Positions 20,856 to 31,047 of a DNA stretch of 64,000 nt are shown here, in pieces. The stretch's first letter is position 1. Each line of letters starts with the position of its first letter. The translations under genes were made by a program, and so were the position numbers. The notes below the pieces were generated by a model. It made no database searches. It had not been told where the DNA came from and saw only the letters and a program-made list of their open reading frames with translations. The stretch comes from Candidatus Gastranaerophilales bacterium (lineage in GTDB: Bacteria > Cyanobacteriota > Vampirovibrionia > Gastranaerophilales > UBA9579): positions 1 through 64,000 of the forward strand of contig JAQVCB010000004.1 of the NCBI GenBank assembly GCA_028689995.1. The letters run 5' to 3'.

Positions 20856-22259
20856 ATGAATGCTAAAATCGAAAGGCAAAAATCCTACACACTTGAGCCT
20901 GATTACAGAAATAAAAATTTCGAAGAAGTAGAAAACAATTTTAGTGCTGAACAGGCATTACTTGAAGCAAGTCGCTGTATTAACTGTAAAAATCCAAAAT
21001 GTATTGCAGGATGCCCTGTTAACATAAATATTCCTGGATTTATTCAAAAGATAAAAGAAGGAAATTTACAAGAAGCCGGTAATATTATTAGACAAACAAG
21101 CCTTTTGCCTTCGGTGTGCGGTAGAGTTTGTCCGCAGGAAAGACAATGTGAAGGTAATTGCATTTTAGGAATAAAAAATAAATCTGTAGCTATAGGCTGT
21201 TTAGAAAGATATGTAGGCGACAATACAGTTGTTGAAAAAACAACAATAATCCCGTCAGGGAAAAAAGTTGCAGTAGTGGGATCAGGATGTGCAGGAATAA
21301 CTGCCGCGGCTGATCTTGCAAGAGCAGGACATAAAGTAACGGTATTTGAAGCTCTTCATGCTCTTGGCGGTGTTTTGAGGTACGGGATTCCCGAATTTAG
21401 ACTTCCAAGAACTGCTCTTGACAGAGAAATTGAAACTCTAAAGCAAATGGGTGTTGAATTTAAACCCAATGTCATTATTGGCAAATCTCTGACAATTCAG
21501 GACATCTTCGATGACGGATATAACGCTGTATTTATTTGCAGCGGAGCCGGGCTTCCAAAGATGTTGAACATTTCCGGTGAAAACCTGAATGGAGTATACT
21601 CGGCCAACGAATTTTTAACAAGAGTTAATCTGATGAGAGCAAACAGGGACGATTACCCAACTCCAATCAGATTCGGAAAGAAAATAGCTGTAGTTGGTGG
21701 TGGTAATACTGCTATGGATGCGGCAAGAACTGCTAAAAGAATTGGATTTGAAGAAGTTACAATAGTTTATAGAAGATCAGAAGCTGAACTTCCTGCAAGA
21801 AAAGCAGAAATTGTACATGCCAAAGAAGAAGGCATAATATTCAAGCTTCTTCACTCACCGTTAGAAATCAAAGGACAGCAAGGCTATGTATCAAGTATAA
21901 ATCTTCAGGTAATGGAGCTGGGAGAGCCTGACGAAAGCGGCAGAAGAAAACCTGTTCCTGTAAAAAATGAAATTGTAGATATGGAAGTAGATACAGTAAT
22001 TGTTGCACTTGGCACAAATCCCAACCCGATCATCCAGACTTCTGCTCTCGAAGAAGGCATGAATCTCAATGTTAATAATAGAGGATATATAATTGTTGAC
22101 CCGGAAACAGGATTAACATCTATTCCTGGTGTTTATGCAGGTGGAGACGTTGCTCCGACAGGAGAATCAAATGCAATTAATGCGATGGGGGCAGGAAAAC
22201 GAGCCGCCAAAGCAATCAATGAATTTTTTACAAGCCAAAAATCCTGTACCTGTTGTTAG
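20856..22259 (+). CDS. gltA: NADPH-dependent glutamate synthase small-subunit type protein
   Basis: CINCKNPKCIAGCPVNINIPGFI, VCPQERQCEGNC, GGGNTAMDAARTAKR; ends SQKSCTCC. Confidence 0.9.
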   Translation: MNAKIERQKSYTLEPDYRNKNFEEVENNFSAEQALLEASRCINCKNPKCIAGCPVNINIPGFIQKIKEGNLQEAGNIIRQTSLLPSVCGRVCPQERQCEGNCILGIKNKSVAIGCLERYVGDNTVVEKTTIIPSGKKVAVVGSGCAGITAAADLARAGHKVTVFEALHALGGVLRYGIPEFRLPRTALDREIETLKQMGVEFKPNVIIGKSLTIQDIFDDGYNAVFICSGAGLPKMLNISGENLNGVYSANEFLTRVNLMRANRDDYPTPIRFGKKIAVVGGGNTAMDAARTAKRIGFEEVTIVYRRSEAELPARKAEIVHAKEEGIIFKLLHSPLEIKGQQGYVSSINLQVMELGEPDESGRRKPVPVKNEIVDMEVDTVIVALGTNPNPIIQTSALEEGMNLNVNNRGYIIVDPETGLTSIPGVYAGGDVAPTGESNAINAMGAGKRAAKAINEFFTSQKSCTCC

Positions 22260-22269
22260 AATAAAATCT

Positions 22270-22306
22270 AAAAAACCGGGTGCAGGAAACTGCATCCGGT
22301 TTTTTT
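22270..22306 (+). terminator. intrinsic terminator
   Basis: AAAAACCGGGTGCAGgaaaCTGCATCCGGTTTTTTT. Confidence 0.85.
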
Positions 22307-22354
22307 ATGTTCAAATAAAGTTTTAAATTATATATAGTTAAAAAGGAGAAAAAA

Positions 22355-23386
22355 ATGATTATTATTATGGAACCGGATGCCACAGAAGAACAGATTCAAA
22401 GAGTTGCCGATAAAATGGAAAACCATGGCTTCAGACTTGTATTTAACCGTGGTGATGTAATGACTGTTATTGCTGCAATAGGTGACAAACGACTTATTGA
22501 ACCTCAATCCATTGCTTCTTATGAAGGGGTGAGGGAAGTAAAACTTATTCAGGAACCATTTAAATTGGCAAGCAGAGAAAGTCAAAAGACAGATTCTGTT
22601 ATTGATCTTGGCAGGGGTGTCAAAATCGGTAATGGGGAAAGACCAGTTGTAATGGCAGGGCCATGCAGCGTTGAAGACAACCAGGAAGGATTTTTACGCG
22701 TAGCTCATGCCGTAAAAGAATCCGGTGCAGAAATTTTAAGAGGTGGAGCCTTTAAACCCAGAACAAGTCCGTATGAATTTCAGGGACTGGAAGAAGAAGG
22801 ACTGAAATATCTTGCACAGGCCAGGGAAGAAACAGGGCTTCTTATAGTAACAGAAGTTATGGATAGTGTAGATGTTGAAATGGTTGCTGATTATGCAGAT
22901 ATAGTTCAAATTGGCGCAAGAAATATGCAGAATTTTAAGCTTCTTAAAGCTGTCGGCAAAATTGACAAGCCTGTTTTATTAAAAAGAGGACCTTCTGCAA
23001 CAATCAGAGAATTTTTACTTGCCGCTGAACATATCATGTATGCTGGAAACCGTAATGTTATTCTATGCGAAAGAGGTATAAAAGGTTTCGATTCAACTTA
23101 TGCAAGAAATACCCTTGATATTGCTGCTGTTCCAATTATAAGAAAATATTCTCATCTTCCTGTAATTATTGATCCAAGCCATGCCACAGGCAGAAGATAT
23201 CTTGTTGCCCCGATGGCAAAAGCCGGATTAATTGCAGGTGCGCATGGACTAATGATTGAAGTGCATCATGATCCTGACAAAGCATATTCAGACGGCGCTC
23301 AAAGTTTAACCATTGAACAATATCAAAAAGTAATGAAAGAAATTAATGAATTAATAGATAAATTTATCATTCCAACTTCAAAATAA
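22355..23386 (+). CDS. aroF: 3-deoxy-7-phosphoheptulonate synthase
   Basis: [41 protein letters not shown]. Confidence 0.95.
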   Translation: MIIIMEPDATEEQIQRVADKMENHGFRLVFNRGDVMTVIAAIGDKRLIEPQSIASYEGVREVKLIQEPFKLASRESQKTDSVIDLGRGVKIGNGERPVVMAGPCSVEDNQEGFLRVAHAVKESGAEILRGGAFKPRTSPYEFQGLEEEGLKYLAQAREETGLLIVTEVMDSVDVEMVADYADIVQIGARNMQNFKLLKAVGKIDKPVLLKRGPSATIREFLLAAEHIMYAGNRNVILCERGIKGFDSTYARNTLDIAAVPIIRKYSHLPVIIDPSHATGRRYLVAPMAKAGLIAGAHGLMIEVHHDPDKAYSDGAQSLTIEQYQKVMKEINELIDKFIIPTSK

Positions 23387-23410
23387 AATGTATAATATAA
23401 AAATTAACAA

Positions 23411-23630
23411 TAGTAGACAGATACGAACAGATAAATAATTTAATTATATTTTAAAATTGAGAATTTAATTACCTTTTGTCATTGCGAGGGTTTCGAAGAA
23501 ATCCGTGGCAATCTTACCAGTTTTTATTTATTATCTTCAGACTTAATTGATAAGATCCTTTGAATTTACTTCGTTTCGCTCAGGATGACAAAAGATTTTC
23601 ATTTTTATCTGTGAACAATTTGGGCATAAC
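23411..23630 (+). repeat. R1: diverged copy of the TAGTGG-TIR intergenic repeat
   Basis: tagtagacagatacgaacagataaataattt...gtcattgcgagggtttcgaagaaatccgtggcaatcttaccag...tttttatctgtgaacaattt; shares core with R2/R3. Confidence 0.7.
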
Positions 23631-23664
23631 TAATTAATAACGGAGTATTTTTAAAGGTCAGAAT

Positions 23665-24552
23665 ATGTCAAAAGATTTTTCGATAGCGGTTATTGGACTT
23701 GGCCTTATTGGAGGGTCTATCCTTAAAGCTTTAAAACCAAAGAATTTTCATCTTACAGGTGTTTCAGGCAGAGAAGAAACCATTGCTAAAGCTAAAGAAT
23801 TAGATTTGGCTGATGAATATTCTACAGATATTGAATCTGTTAAAGATGCAAAGATTATCTTTATCTGTACCCCTATTCACAAAATAATTCCTTTTGCAGA
23901 AAAAGTATCTAGGATAGTCTCTCCTGACTGCATTATAACTGATGTTGGAAGTATTAAAGGATCTATAATCGACCATATAGATAATTCTGAATTTCCGATA
24001 AATTTTATAGGCGGTCATCCTATGGCAGGAACTGAACATAAGGGAATAGACAATGCTGCTGATAATCTTTTTGAAGGAGCAAAATGGGTTCTAACTCCAT
24101 CAAGATGGTCAGAATCTCAGGATATTGAAGAATTAAAAGAACTGATAAGTAGTCTGGGAGCAAAAGTTATTATTGCAAACCCTTTTGAACATGACAGAGC
24201 AGTTGCCTTAATTAGTCACTTGCCGCTGCTTTTAAGTCAGGCTCTCTTTGGAATGGTAGACAAATACCCCGATGAAAGCATCAGAGATTTGGCTTTAACA
24301 CTTGCCGCAAGCGGATTTAGGGATACAACCAGACTTGCTGCGACAAATCCTGAACTGGCAAAAGACATGCTGCTTTTAAACAAGATAAATATCAGAGAAG
24401 CAGTGAAAAATCTTGAAGATTATCTTTCCAAAATGGATAAAAACCTTGATCTTGATGAAGAAAAATTTATGGAATTAGCTGAAGAACTTGCCTCAAACAG
24501 AAAAAACCTTTATTCTCCTGAAGGAAAAAATATTTATAAAGAAAATTTTTAA
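23665..24552 (+). CDS. tyrA: prephenate dehydrogenase
   Basis: IAVIGLGLIGGSILKAL, GGHPMAGTEHKGIDNA, SGFRDTTRLA. Confidence 0.9.
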   Translation: MSKDFSIAVIGLGLIGGSILKALKPKNFHLTGVSGREETIAKAKELDLADEYSTDIESVKDAKIIFICTPIHKIIPFAEKVSRIVSPDCIITDVGSIKGSIIDHIDNSEFPINFIGGHPMAGTEHKGIDNAADNLFEGAKWVLTPSRWSESQDIEELKELISSLGAKVIIANPFEHDRAVALISHLPLLLSQALFGMVDKYPDESIRDLALTLAASGFRDTTRLAATNPELAKDMLLLNKINIREAVKNLEDYLSKMDKNLDLDEEKFMELAEELASNRKNLYSPEGKNIYKENF

Positions 24553-25457
24553 CTTATAAAACCTTCTAGGTTACAAAATTTTTCCATAAATTCATCATAT
24601 GATATGGTTATTGGCGTTGAGGTATCCCATGGATTTATTAGAGTAACCACTTGATACTCTTTATTTACAGATTTTATAGCATAAGCATGGTTTGAAATAA
24701 TTCCATTACCTTGAGAATCACCTGAAAATTCATTTGTACCTGCACTTAAACTGAATTCACCACTATCTGCTGCTTTATCAAGGAATTTTTCCATATTCCT
24801 TTTTTTAAAGAAATTACCGGTAATATCGTTAAAGAATTTGGATATTCGGCCTGAAGAACTTTTATTTTCTTCTATTATATCCACACCGGTAAAAGCCTTA
24901 AGAAAATCACCTGCATAACCTCCTTTTAATTTTTCATCTTGCGAGGCTCTTCTTTCCTTATTAGAATCGGATTCATCAATTCCCTGATTTTCAAGAAGCT
25001 TTCTGGCTGCAATCTCTAAAACTTTTACATCAGGATCACCGGTAGAAAGCAAATCATTTTGTGAATCTAAATAATCCTCTTTAGTAACTTTAAAAGTATT
25101 ATTTCCTTCTATTCCTTTAAATGTTACCAAATAATTACCTTCGGAATCTTTACTTAAGGAATTTTTTATAATTTCTCTTCCTGTTTCACTTTGACTTAAA
25201 GCTTCTATTGAAGATAATATCCAGCAATCTCCAGTTTTTCCCTGATGAAAATCTTGTATTTTTCTATCAAGACTGTAGAAATTATTGATCTTTGCATATT
25301 CTTTCAATCTTTCTTCAAGGATTGGATCATCTACTGTACAATTTGCATTATTAACAAATATGTTTTCGATCTCGGAGATCTTTGCCAAATTTTTTTTAAT
25401 TTGCGGCATATAATCTTTATTTAAAAATTGATCATATGAAGTATTAATCGTTGACAT
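24549..25457 (-). CDS. calpain-like (C2 family) cysteine protease
   Basis: DFHQGKTGDCWILSSIEAL (Cys), NHAYAIKSV (His), LINPWDTSTPI (Asn). Confidence 0.85.
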   Translation of the reverse strand: MSTINTSYDQFLNKDYMPQIKKNLAKISEIENIFVNNANCTVDDPILEERLKEYAKINNFYSLDRKIQDFHQGKTGDCWILSSIEALSQSETGREIIKNSLSKDSEGNYLVTFKGIEGNNTFKVTKEDYLDSQNDLLSTGDPDVKVLEIAARKLLENQGIDESDSNKERRASQDEKLKGGYAGDFLKAFTGVDIIEENKSSSGRISKFFNDITGNFFKKRNMEKFLDKAADSGEFSLSAGTNEFSGDSQGNGIISNHAYAIKSVNKEYQVVTLINPWDTSTPITISYDEFMEKFCNLEGFIS

Positions 25458-25463
25458 TTCATT

Positions 25464-25512
25464 CTCCGTATACTTTTTATATATAACTCTTATATATAAA
25501 AAGTATACGGAG
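25464..25512 (-). promoter_or_regulatory. perfect 22-bp hairpin over the Shine-Dalgarno of the calpain-like gene
   Basis: CTCCGTATACTTTTTATATATA-actct-TATATATAAAAAGTATACGGAG; on the minus strand the GGAG lies 9 nt before ATG. Confidence 0.75.
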
Positions 25513-25567
25513 GTGTAAAAATTGCCTAAATTAGATGCATTTATTAAAAAATGTATACATTCTATTA

Positions 25568-25963
25568 CTACTTTGAAATAGTTTCAATCCAAATTTCACG
25601 AGTTCTTGGCCCGTCGAATTCTGAAAAATAAATTCCCTGCCATTGCCCCAGCATAATTTTTCCTTTATTAACAATCAGGTTAATCGAACTGCCCATCACG
25701 CTTGACTTTACATGTGCGCCGGAGTTTCCTTCCACATGCCTGAATTCTTTGTAATCAGGTGATATTTTATTAAAAGAATAAATAATATCGCCTTTTACAC
25801 TGGGATCATGAGCTTCATTTATGGTCAGACTTGAAGTTGTATGCGGACAAAATATAAGACAAATGCCGTTCTGCATATTTAGTGCTTCAATTATTCCCTT
25901 TATTTCAGATGTTATATCAATTAATTCATTCTTTTTATGAGTTTTTACCGTAATTTTTTCCAT
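25568..25963 (-). CDS. YjbQ/UPF0047 family protein (ORF extends upstream to 26023)
   Basis: PHTTSSLTINE, GNSGAHVKSSVMGSS, LGQWQGIYFSEFDGPR. Confidence 0.9.
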   Translation of the reverse strand: MEKITVKTHKKNELIDITSEIKGIIEALNMQNGICLIFCPHTTSSLTINEAHDPSVKGDIIYSFNKISPDYKEFRHVEGNSGAHVKSSVMGSSINLIVNKGKIMLGQWQGIYFSEFDGPRTREIWIETISK

Positions 25964-25994
25964 CCTAGTTCTCCTTATTCCTATAATATCTACA

Positions 25995-26693
25995 TTATTT
26001 AAAAATCTTTGCAATAAAAACAATTAAAAAATAAAAAAATAACAACGTTACCGAATAAAATAATATTTCAAAAATTTCATTTGAAATAACAGCAACTGGT
26101 AATAAGAAGGCTGTTATAAACGCATATTTCCGATATTTTAAGAGTATTTCAGCCTTTAATAAATCCATCTTTCTTAAAATGAATACAATTACCGGAAGTT
26201 CAAATATAATACCGCTAATTAATACAGTTAACAGACAAAATGATATATAGCTTGAAATATTTATATTTATACCGGCCAAATTAAAATTAAATCCAAACAA
26301 AATATACAGCAAAATTGGTATTATTATCCAATAAGCAAAGAAAACTCCAATAAAAAACAGAAAAAATCCTCCTGAAAGAGTTAAAATAAGCTGTTTTCTA
26401 TCTTCTTGTTTTTTAAACCTTTGCTTTGCAAGATAATAGACTATAGTAGGCAATGAAAGAGAAAGACCAAAAAAGACAGCTGTTTTCAAAATGAGAATAA
26501 GCATTTCAGAAGGAACCGTCTGGATAAAATTTATCGCAAAAGGGATTCTTCCCTGAAAAAGTTTAATTATTCCTATAGAAAAACCTAATCCAAGAAGAAA
26601 TGTAATTATAAATACAAGAAAACTAAATTTTACAGCTCTTTTGTGATCCAGAATATATTTAGTGACTATATTTTCTTTGACGAAGCGATTCAT
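25995..26693 (-). CDS. tatC: TatC-like twin-arginine translocase protein
   Basis: 6-TM pattern, FELPVIVFILRKMDLL region typical of TatC. Confidence 0.78.
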   Translation of the reverse strand: MNRFVKENIVTKYILDHKRAVKFSFLVFIITFLLGLGFSIGIIKLFQGRIPFAINFIQTVPSEMLILILKTAVFFGLSLSLPTIVYYLAKQRFKKQEDRKQLILTLSGGFFLFFIGVFFAYWIIIPILLYILFGFNFNLAGININISSYISFCLLTVLISGIIFELPVIVFILRKMDLLKAEILLKYRKYAFITAFLLPVAVISNEIFEILFYSVTLLFFYFLIVFIAKIFK

Positions 26694-27447
26694 ATAACAT
26701 TACTCCAACTGAAATACTTAAATTAATAGATTCTACTTTTTCGCTCATAGGTATTGTAGCAAGAATATCCGCCTGTTCAGTCAAAGTTTCTGACAATCCC
26801 TCAGCTTCTGAACCAAACATAATAACGGTTGGTTTTTTAAAATCAATACTATAATATAATTTAGAGTCTTTATCTACAACGGTAGCAATAAAATCACACT
26901 TTTTAAGATTATTTAAGCATTTTTTGATATTGGCCTTATCAGACATTGTGACTATAGGAATTTTCCAGAGATTTGCCGCACTTGATCTTACCGTTTTGGG
27001 ATTGTAAATATCAACACTATTATCAGTAAGAATTATTCCTGAAATTTCGCTGGCTGCTGCCGTCCTTATAATAGTACCGAAATTCCCCGGGTCTTTTATA
27101 TTTTCCAGCAGAACAATAATAGGATTTTCTGAAATAAAAATATCATTTAGCGAGAATTTAATTTGTTTTGCAACAGCAATAATCTCAGGAGGACTGTCGG
27201 TTGTTGAAATCTTCTTCATAACCTGCTCTGAAACCCTAAAAATCTTTTCATAATCAAAGTCAGAAATATCCTTGTCAAAACTCTCGCCGACAAAAATATT
27301 TTCGATATTTAAACCCGATTTTATCGCCTCACAAACTCCTTTATAACCTTCTATTAAGAATAAACCGCGTTCATTCCTGTTTTTCTTCTGCTGTAAGGAA
27401 TGAACTTCTTTTATAAGTGGATTTTGAATGCTCGTAATTTCTTTCAT
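26659..27447 (-). CDS. TrmH (SpoU) family RNA methyltransferase
   Basis: NPLIKEVHSLQQKKNRNERGLFLIEG, NIKDPGNFGTIIRTAAA, SEAEGLSE, SLNLSISVG-like end. Confidence 0.92.
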   Translation of the reverse strand: MKEITSIQNPLIKEVHSLQQKKNRNERGLFLIEGYKGVCEAIKSGLNIENIFVGESFDKDISDFDYEKIFRVSEQVMKKISTTDSPPEIIAVAKQIKFSLNDIFISENPIIVLLENIKDPGNFGTIIRTAAASEISGIILTDNSVDIYNPKTVRSSAANLWKIPIVTMSDKANIKKCLNNLKKCDFIATVVDKDSKLYYSIDFKKPTVIMFGSEAEGLSETLTEQADILATIPMSEKVESINLSISVGVMLYESLRQRKYSH

Positions 27448-27448
27448 C

Positions 27449-29170
27449 TCAACCTATTGCGTTATCCTGATAATTTTTAAGCCAACCTATTTCCTGATCG
27501 TTTAAAAGATCATAATCAACCAGATTTTCATCAAATTTTGATCTGGTTAAAGACCTTATAATAAGTTTATCATTTTCTTTTTCAATTGTAACTGTATTTT
27601 CTAGCCTTACCCCGCCCCATTCATTTTTGTACAGTCCAGGCTCAATTGAAAAACACATGCCAAATTCAAGGGGCTTTTTGGCATCTTCAGCAGGACTTAA
27701 TCTCGGAGGAGATTCATGGACAGCTAATCCAACTCCATGTCCCGTTCCATGCGGAAAACTGAAAGATACATCAGCATCTTTATTTATTATTTTCCGAACT
27801 TTTTTATCAATATCATAACCGCTTGTATTCTCTGTAAGAGGATAATTAAGCCCATGTAAAAATGCTTTTAAAACCGTAGTATAGATCTTTTTAGTTTCCT
27901 CATCAGCTATTGTATGCTTATCTTTTGCCAAAAATGTTCTTGTTGTATCAGTTGCATAGCCTCCTTCACAATAAGCTCCACAGTCAAGAAGGACTATATC
28001 TCCTTTTTGAATAAATTTTTCAGGATCAGGGTTTGTATAATGAATAATTGCTGAATTTTTTCCACTTGCAGCCAGTACTTCAAAACTAAGGCCATAAGCA
28101 CCTTCTTCAAAGAACAATTCTTTTACTCTGACTGCAAAATCTTTTTCAGATATTTTCAATCCTTTTTCAATACCCTGATTGAGCCAGCATATAGCTCTGT
28201 TTATGACTATATCTGATTTTCTGAAACATTCTTTCATATGGTCGAGTTCTGCGCTGTTTTTTATAGCCTTCATTTTTGAAATAGGGCTTGTTTCAAGCTG
28301 GACTGATTTATTTTTTTCGGTAAGCCTGTAATCATGAAGATTCATTGACCCTGGAATAAAGCCTATAACCGCATCTGTATAATTTTCAAATTCTTTATCA
28401 AACAGTTTTATATCCAAAAATTCAAACTTTTCGTCATACCTGTCCTCAATGCAGGCAGGTAAATTATTTAAATCAGTGAATACTAGACATTTGTTGTTTT
28501 TAATAACAGCTTTTGCCTTGAAAGATGAACTGCAAGGAATTTCTTTTCCCCTCAAGTTTAATATATAAGCGATTTCTTCAAGCTTTGTAACTAACAATGC
28601 ATCGATATTAAGCTTTTTTATTTCATTTAAGATAATATCAATCTTTTCTAAGGGAGTTAAACCGGATATTTCAATTCCTATATACCTTAAAGGCTCTTTT
28701 GCTTCAGATTCTTCAACTCCTGAAAACATTAAAACAGGATCAAAATTAAACTCTCTGAAAACAGGCTTTACCTCATAAAGATATTCTGTAAATAATTTAT
28801 AGCTGAAATAACTGATTTTTGTATTTACAAAACCAACAACACTTCCTGATTCTGATAACTCATTTATTTTATTTATTAAAGCAGTTCTTGGAGATTCGCT
28901 TAATCCCAGTTTTACAACAGTAACAATATTTTTATCAACTTCCTGATCAGCCTGTATATGATATCTGCCGTCAACAAATAAAAATACATTGTTTCTAGTG
29001 ACAAGAGCATCTCCTGTTGAACCGGAAAAACCTGTTAATAGATATCTTGAGTTTTGTTTAAGGTCAATATACTCATTTAGATACTCATCAGTTGAACTGA
29101 CAAGAAAAATATCAATACCCTCCTTCTCCATAAAAGACCGAAGTTCAATGATCAATTTTTGTTTTGTCAT
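27449..29170 (-). CDS. aminopeptidase P family protein
   Basis: LLTGFSGSTGDALV, GKNSAIIHY, LLDCGAYCEGGYATDTTRT, GTGHGVGLAVHE, SIEPGLY. Confidence 0.92.
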   Translation of the reverse strand: MTKQKLIIELRSFMEKEGIDIFLVSSTDEYLNEYIDLKQNSRYLLTGFSGSTGDALVTRNNVFLFVDGRYHIQADQEVDKNIVTVVKLGLSESPRTALINKINELSESGSVVGFVNTKISYFSYKLFTEYLYEVKPVFREFNFDPVLMFSGVEESEAKEPLRYIGIEISGLTPLEKIDIILNEIKKLNIDALLVTKLEEIAYILNLRGKEIPCSSSFKAKAVIKNNKCLVFTDLNNLPACIEDRYDEKFEFLDIKLFDKEFENYTDAVIGFIPGSMNLHDYRLTEKNKSVQLETSPISKMKAIKNSAELDHMKECFRKSDIVINRAICWLNQGIEKGLKISEKDFAVRVKELFFEEGAYGLSFEVLAASGKNSAIIHYTNPDPEKFIQKGDIVLLDCGAYCEGGYATDTTRTFLAKDKHTIADEETKKIYTTVLKAFLHGLNYPLTENTSGYDIDKKVRKIINKDADVSFSFPHGTGHGVGLAVHESPPRLSPAEDAKKPLEFGMCFSIEPGLYKNEWGGVRLENTVTIEKENDKLIIRSLTRSKFDENLVDYDLLNDQEIGWLKNYQDNAIG

Positions 29171-29191
29171 TAAATATTTCCTTAAAATGAC

Positions 29192-30685
29192 TTATAACGA
29201 CATAATATGATTTAAAAGTGTTCTGACTCCGACTCCTGAAGGTCCTTTTGCTAATTCTTTTATCTCTTTATCAAGATATGCAGGTCCTGCTATATCTATA
29301 TGAGCCCATGGAGTTTCGCTTACAAATTCTTTCAGGAACAAACCCGCTGTAGAAGCGCCTGCCCATCTTGGTCCTGAATTTTTGAAATCAGCAACATCAC
29401 TTTTCAAACCTTCAAAATATTCTTTATACATAGGTAACTGCCAGAGTCTTTCTCCGCCTCTATCCGCTGATTTCATCAGGATATCTATCAATTCCTGATT
29501 ATTACCCATTATGCCAGATGCCATATAACCTAATGCAACAAGGCAAGCACCGGTAAGAGTCGCAAGATCAATAATCTGATCGACCTTTAAATTATCTGCA
29601 TATGCAAGAGCATCTGCAAGAGTCAGTCTCCCTTCAGCATCGGTATTATCAACTTCAATTGTTTTGCCATTCAGTGCTTTTAAAATATCTCCTGGCTTAT
29701 AAGCAGTACTGCTGGGCATATTCTCACAGGCTGCTATTATTCCATGTACTTCTACATCTGGTTTTAGCTTTGTTAAGGCGTTCATTATCCCTAAAACTGC
29801 AGCAGCACCGGACATATCATCTTTCATGTTTGTCATGCTGGATGCAGGCTTAATATCAAGACCTCCACTGTCAAAGGTAATGCCTTTCCCGACAAGAGCA
29901 ATCTTTTTAACAGGATTTGCCGACCTATAAGTCATATGAATAAACTTTGGCGGCTCTGAACTTCCCTTTGCCACTGCCAAATATGACCCCATGCCTAGTT
30001 TTTCAGCTTCTTCTCTGTCAATTATTGTACATTCAATTCCGTTTATGGATTTAGCATTTTCAGCAAGCTTTGATGGAGTAACAAATGAAGCCGGTTCATT
30101 TACAAGATCTCTTGCATAATTAACTGCCTCTGCAATAATTTTGCCTTTTTCCAGACCTTCATTAATTCTTTGTAATTTATCCGGATCGATTTCAACAATA
30201 TTAAACTCTGTAGGACCTTCATACCCGTTATTATTTTTCTTTGTTTTATATTTTGAAAACTTATATGCTCCGATTAAGGTCCCTTCTACGGTCATCTGAG
30301 CACAGTCAATCGGATCAAGACCTGCGATACCCGCCCCATGCAGTATTGAACATACCTTTTTTGCCTTGAGGAATGATATTGATTTTTTTATAGCTTTAGA
30401 TGCTACAAGTCTTATTGTATTGGAATCAAATTTCTCAGCTTTTCCAAGCCCGATAAGCAGTATTTTTTGAGCCGGAATTTTACCATAAGAAGGAATTACA
30501 TATGTATCACCCAGCTTACCTTTGAAATCATCTTTTCCGATAACATATTCGGAAATAATATTATCAAGTGCCGCATCAACCGTACCTGTACCGCCGGCCG
30601 GCAATTTTACACCTTCAAAAAGATTTACTATAAGAACATCGCATGAAACGTCTGACAAAGACCCTTGAATTACTTTAATATCCAT
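29192..30685 (-). CDS. pepA: leucyl aminopeptidase (M17)
   Basis: GKGITFDSGGLDIKPASSM, NTDAEGRLTLADAL. Confidence 0.96.
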   Translation of the reverse strand: MDIKVIQGSLSDVSCDVLIVNLFEGVKLPAGGTGTVDAALDNIISEYVIGKDDFKGKLGDTYVIPSYGKIPAQKILLIGLGKAEKFDSNTIRLVASKAIKKSISFLKAKKVCSILHGAGIAGLDPIDCAQMTVEGTLIGAYKFSKYKTKKNNNGYEGPTEFNIVEIDPDKLQRINEGLEKGKIIAEAVNYARDLVNEPASFVTPSKLAENAKSINGIECTIIDREEAEKLGMGSYLAVAKGSSEPPKFIHMTYRSANPVKKIALVGKGITFDSGGLDIKPASSMTNMKDDMSGAAAVLGIMNALTKLKPDVEVHGIIAACENMPSSTAYKPGDILKALNGKTIEVDNTDAEGRLTLADALAYADNLKVDQIIDLATLTGACLVALGYMASGIMGNNQELIDILMKSADRGGERLWQLPMYKEYFEGLKSDVADFKNSGPRWAGASTAGLFLKEFVSETPWAHIDIAGPAYLDKEIKELAKGPSGVGVRTLLNHIMSL

Positions 30686-30783
30686 AATTTTCCCCTAAAT
30701 AAATTGATCTGTCTTGTGACTATAAGATAAATTATATAACAGGATCATTAACTTGTAAGTTATTTATTCAGGTTAATAATATT

Positions 30784-31007
30784 AGTAGTGGAAAAATACA
30801 AACTGATAAATAATTAAAATCTAGAATTTAATTATTTATCATACACATGTCATTGCGAGGATTTCGGAGAAATCCGTGGCAATCTTACCAGTTTTCGCCT
30901 GTTATCTTCTGACATTGTGGGCAAAATCCTTCGACTTTACTTCATTTAGCTCAGGATGACATTTTAAGGATTTTTCGTTTTTATCAGTTGCAATTTAACC
31001 ACTACCA
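30784..31007 (+). repeat. R2: intergenic repeat with TAGTGG-type terminal inverted repeats
   Basis: tagtagtggaaaaatacaaactgataaa ... ttttatcagttgcaatttaaccactacc; matches R3 inverted. Confidence 0.85.
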
Positions 31008-31047
31008 CAATATTAATACCAATTTGAATACTAAATCGTTATTTATA

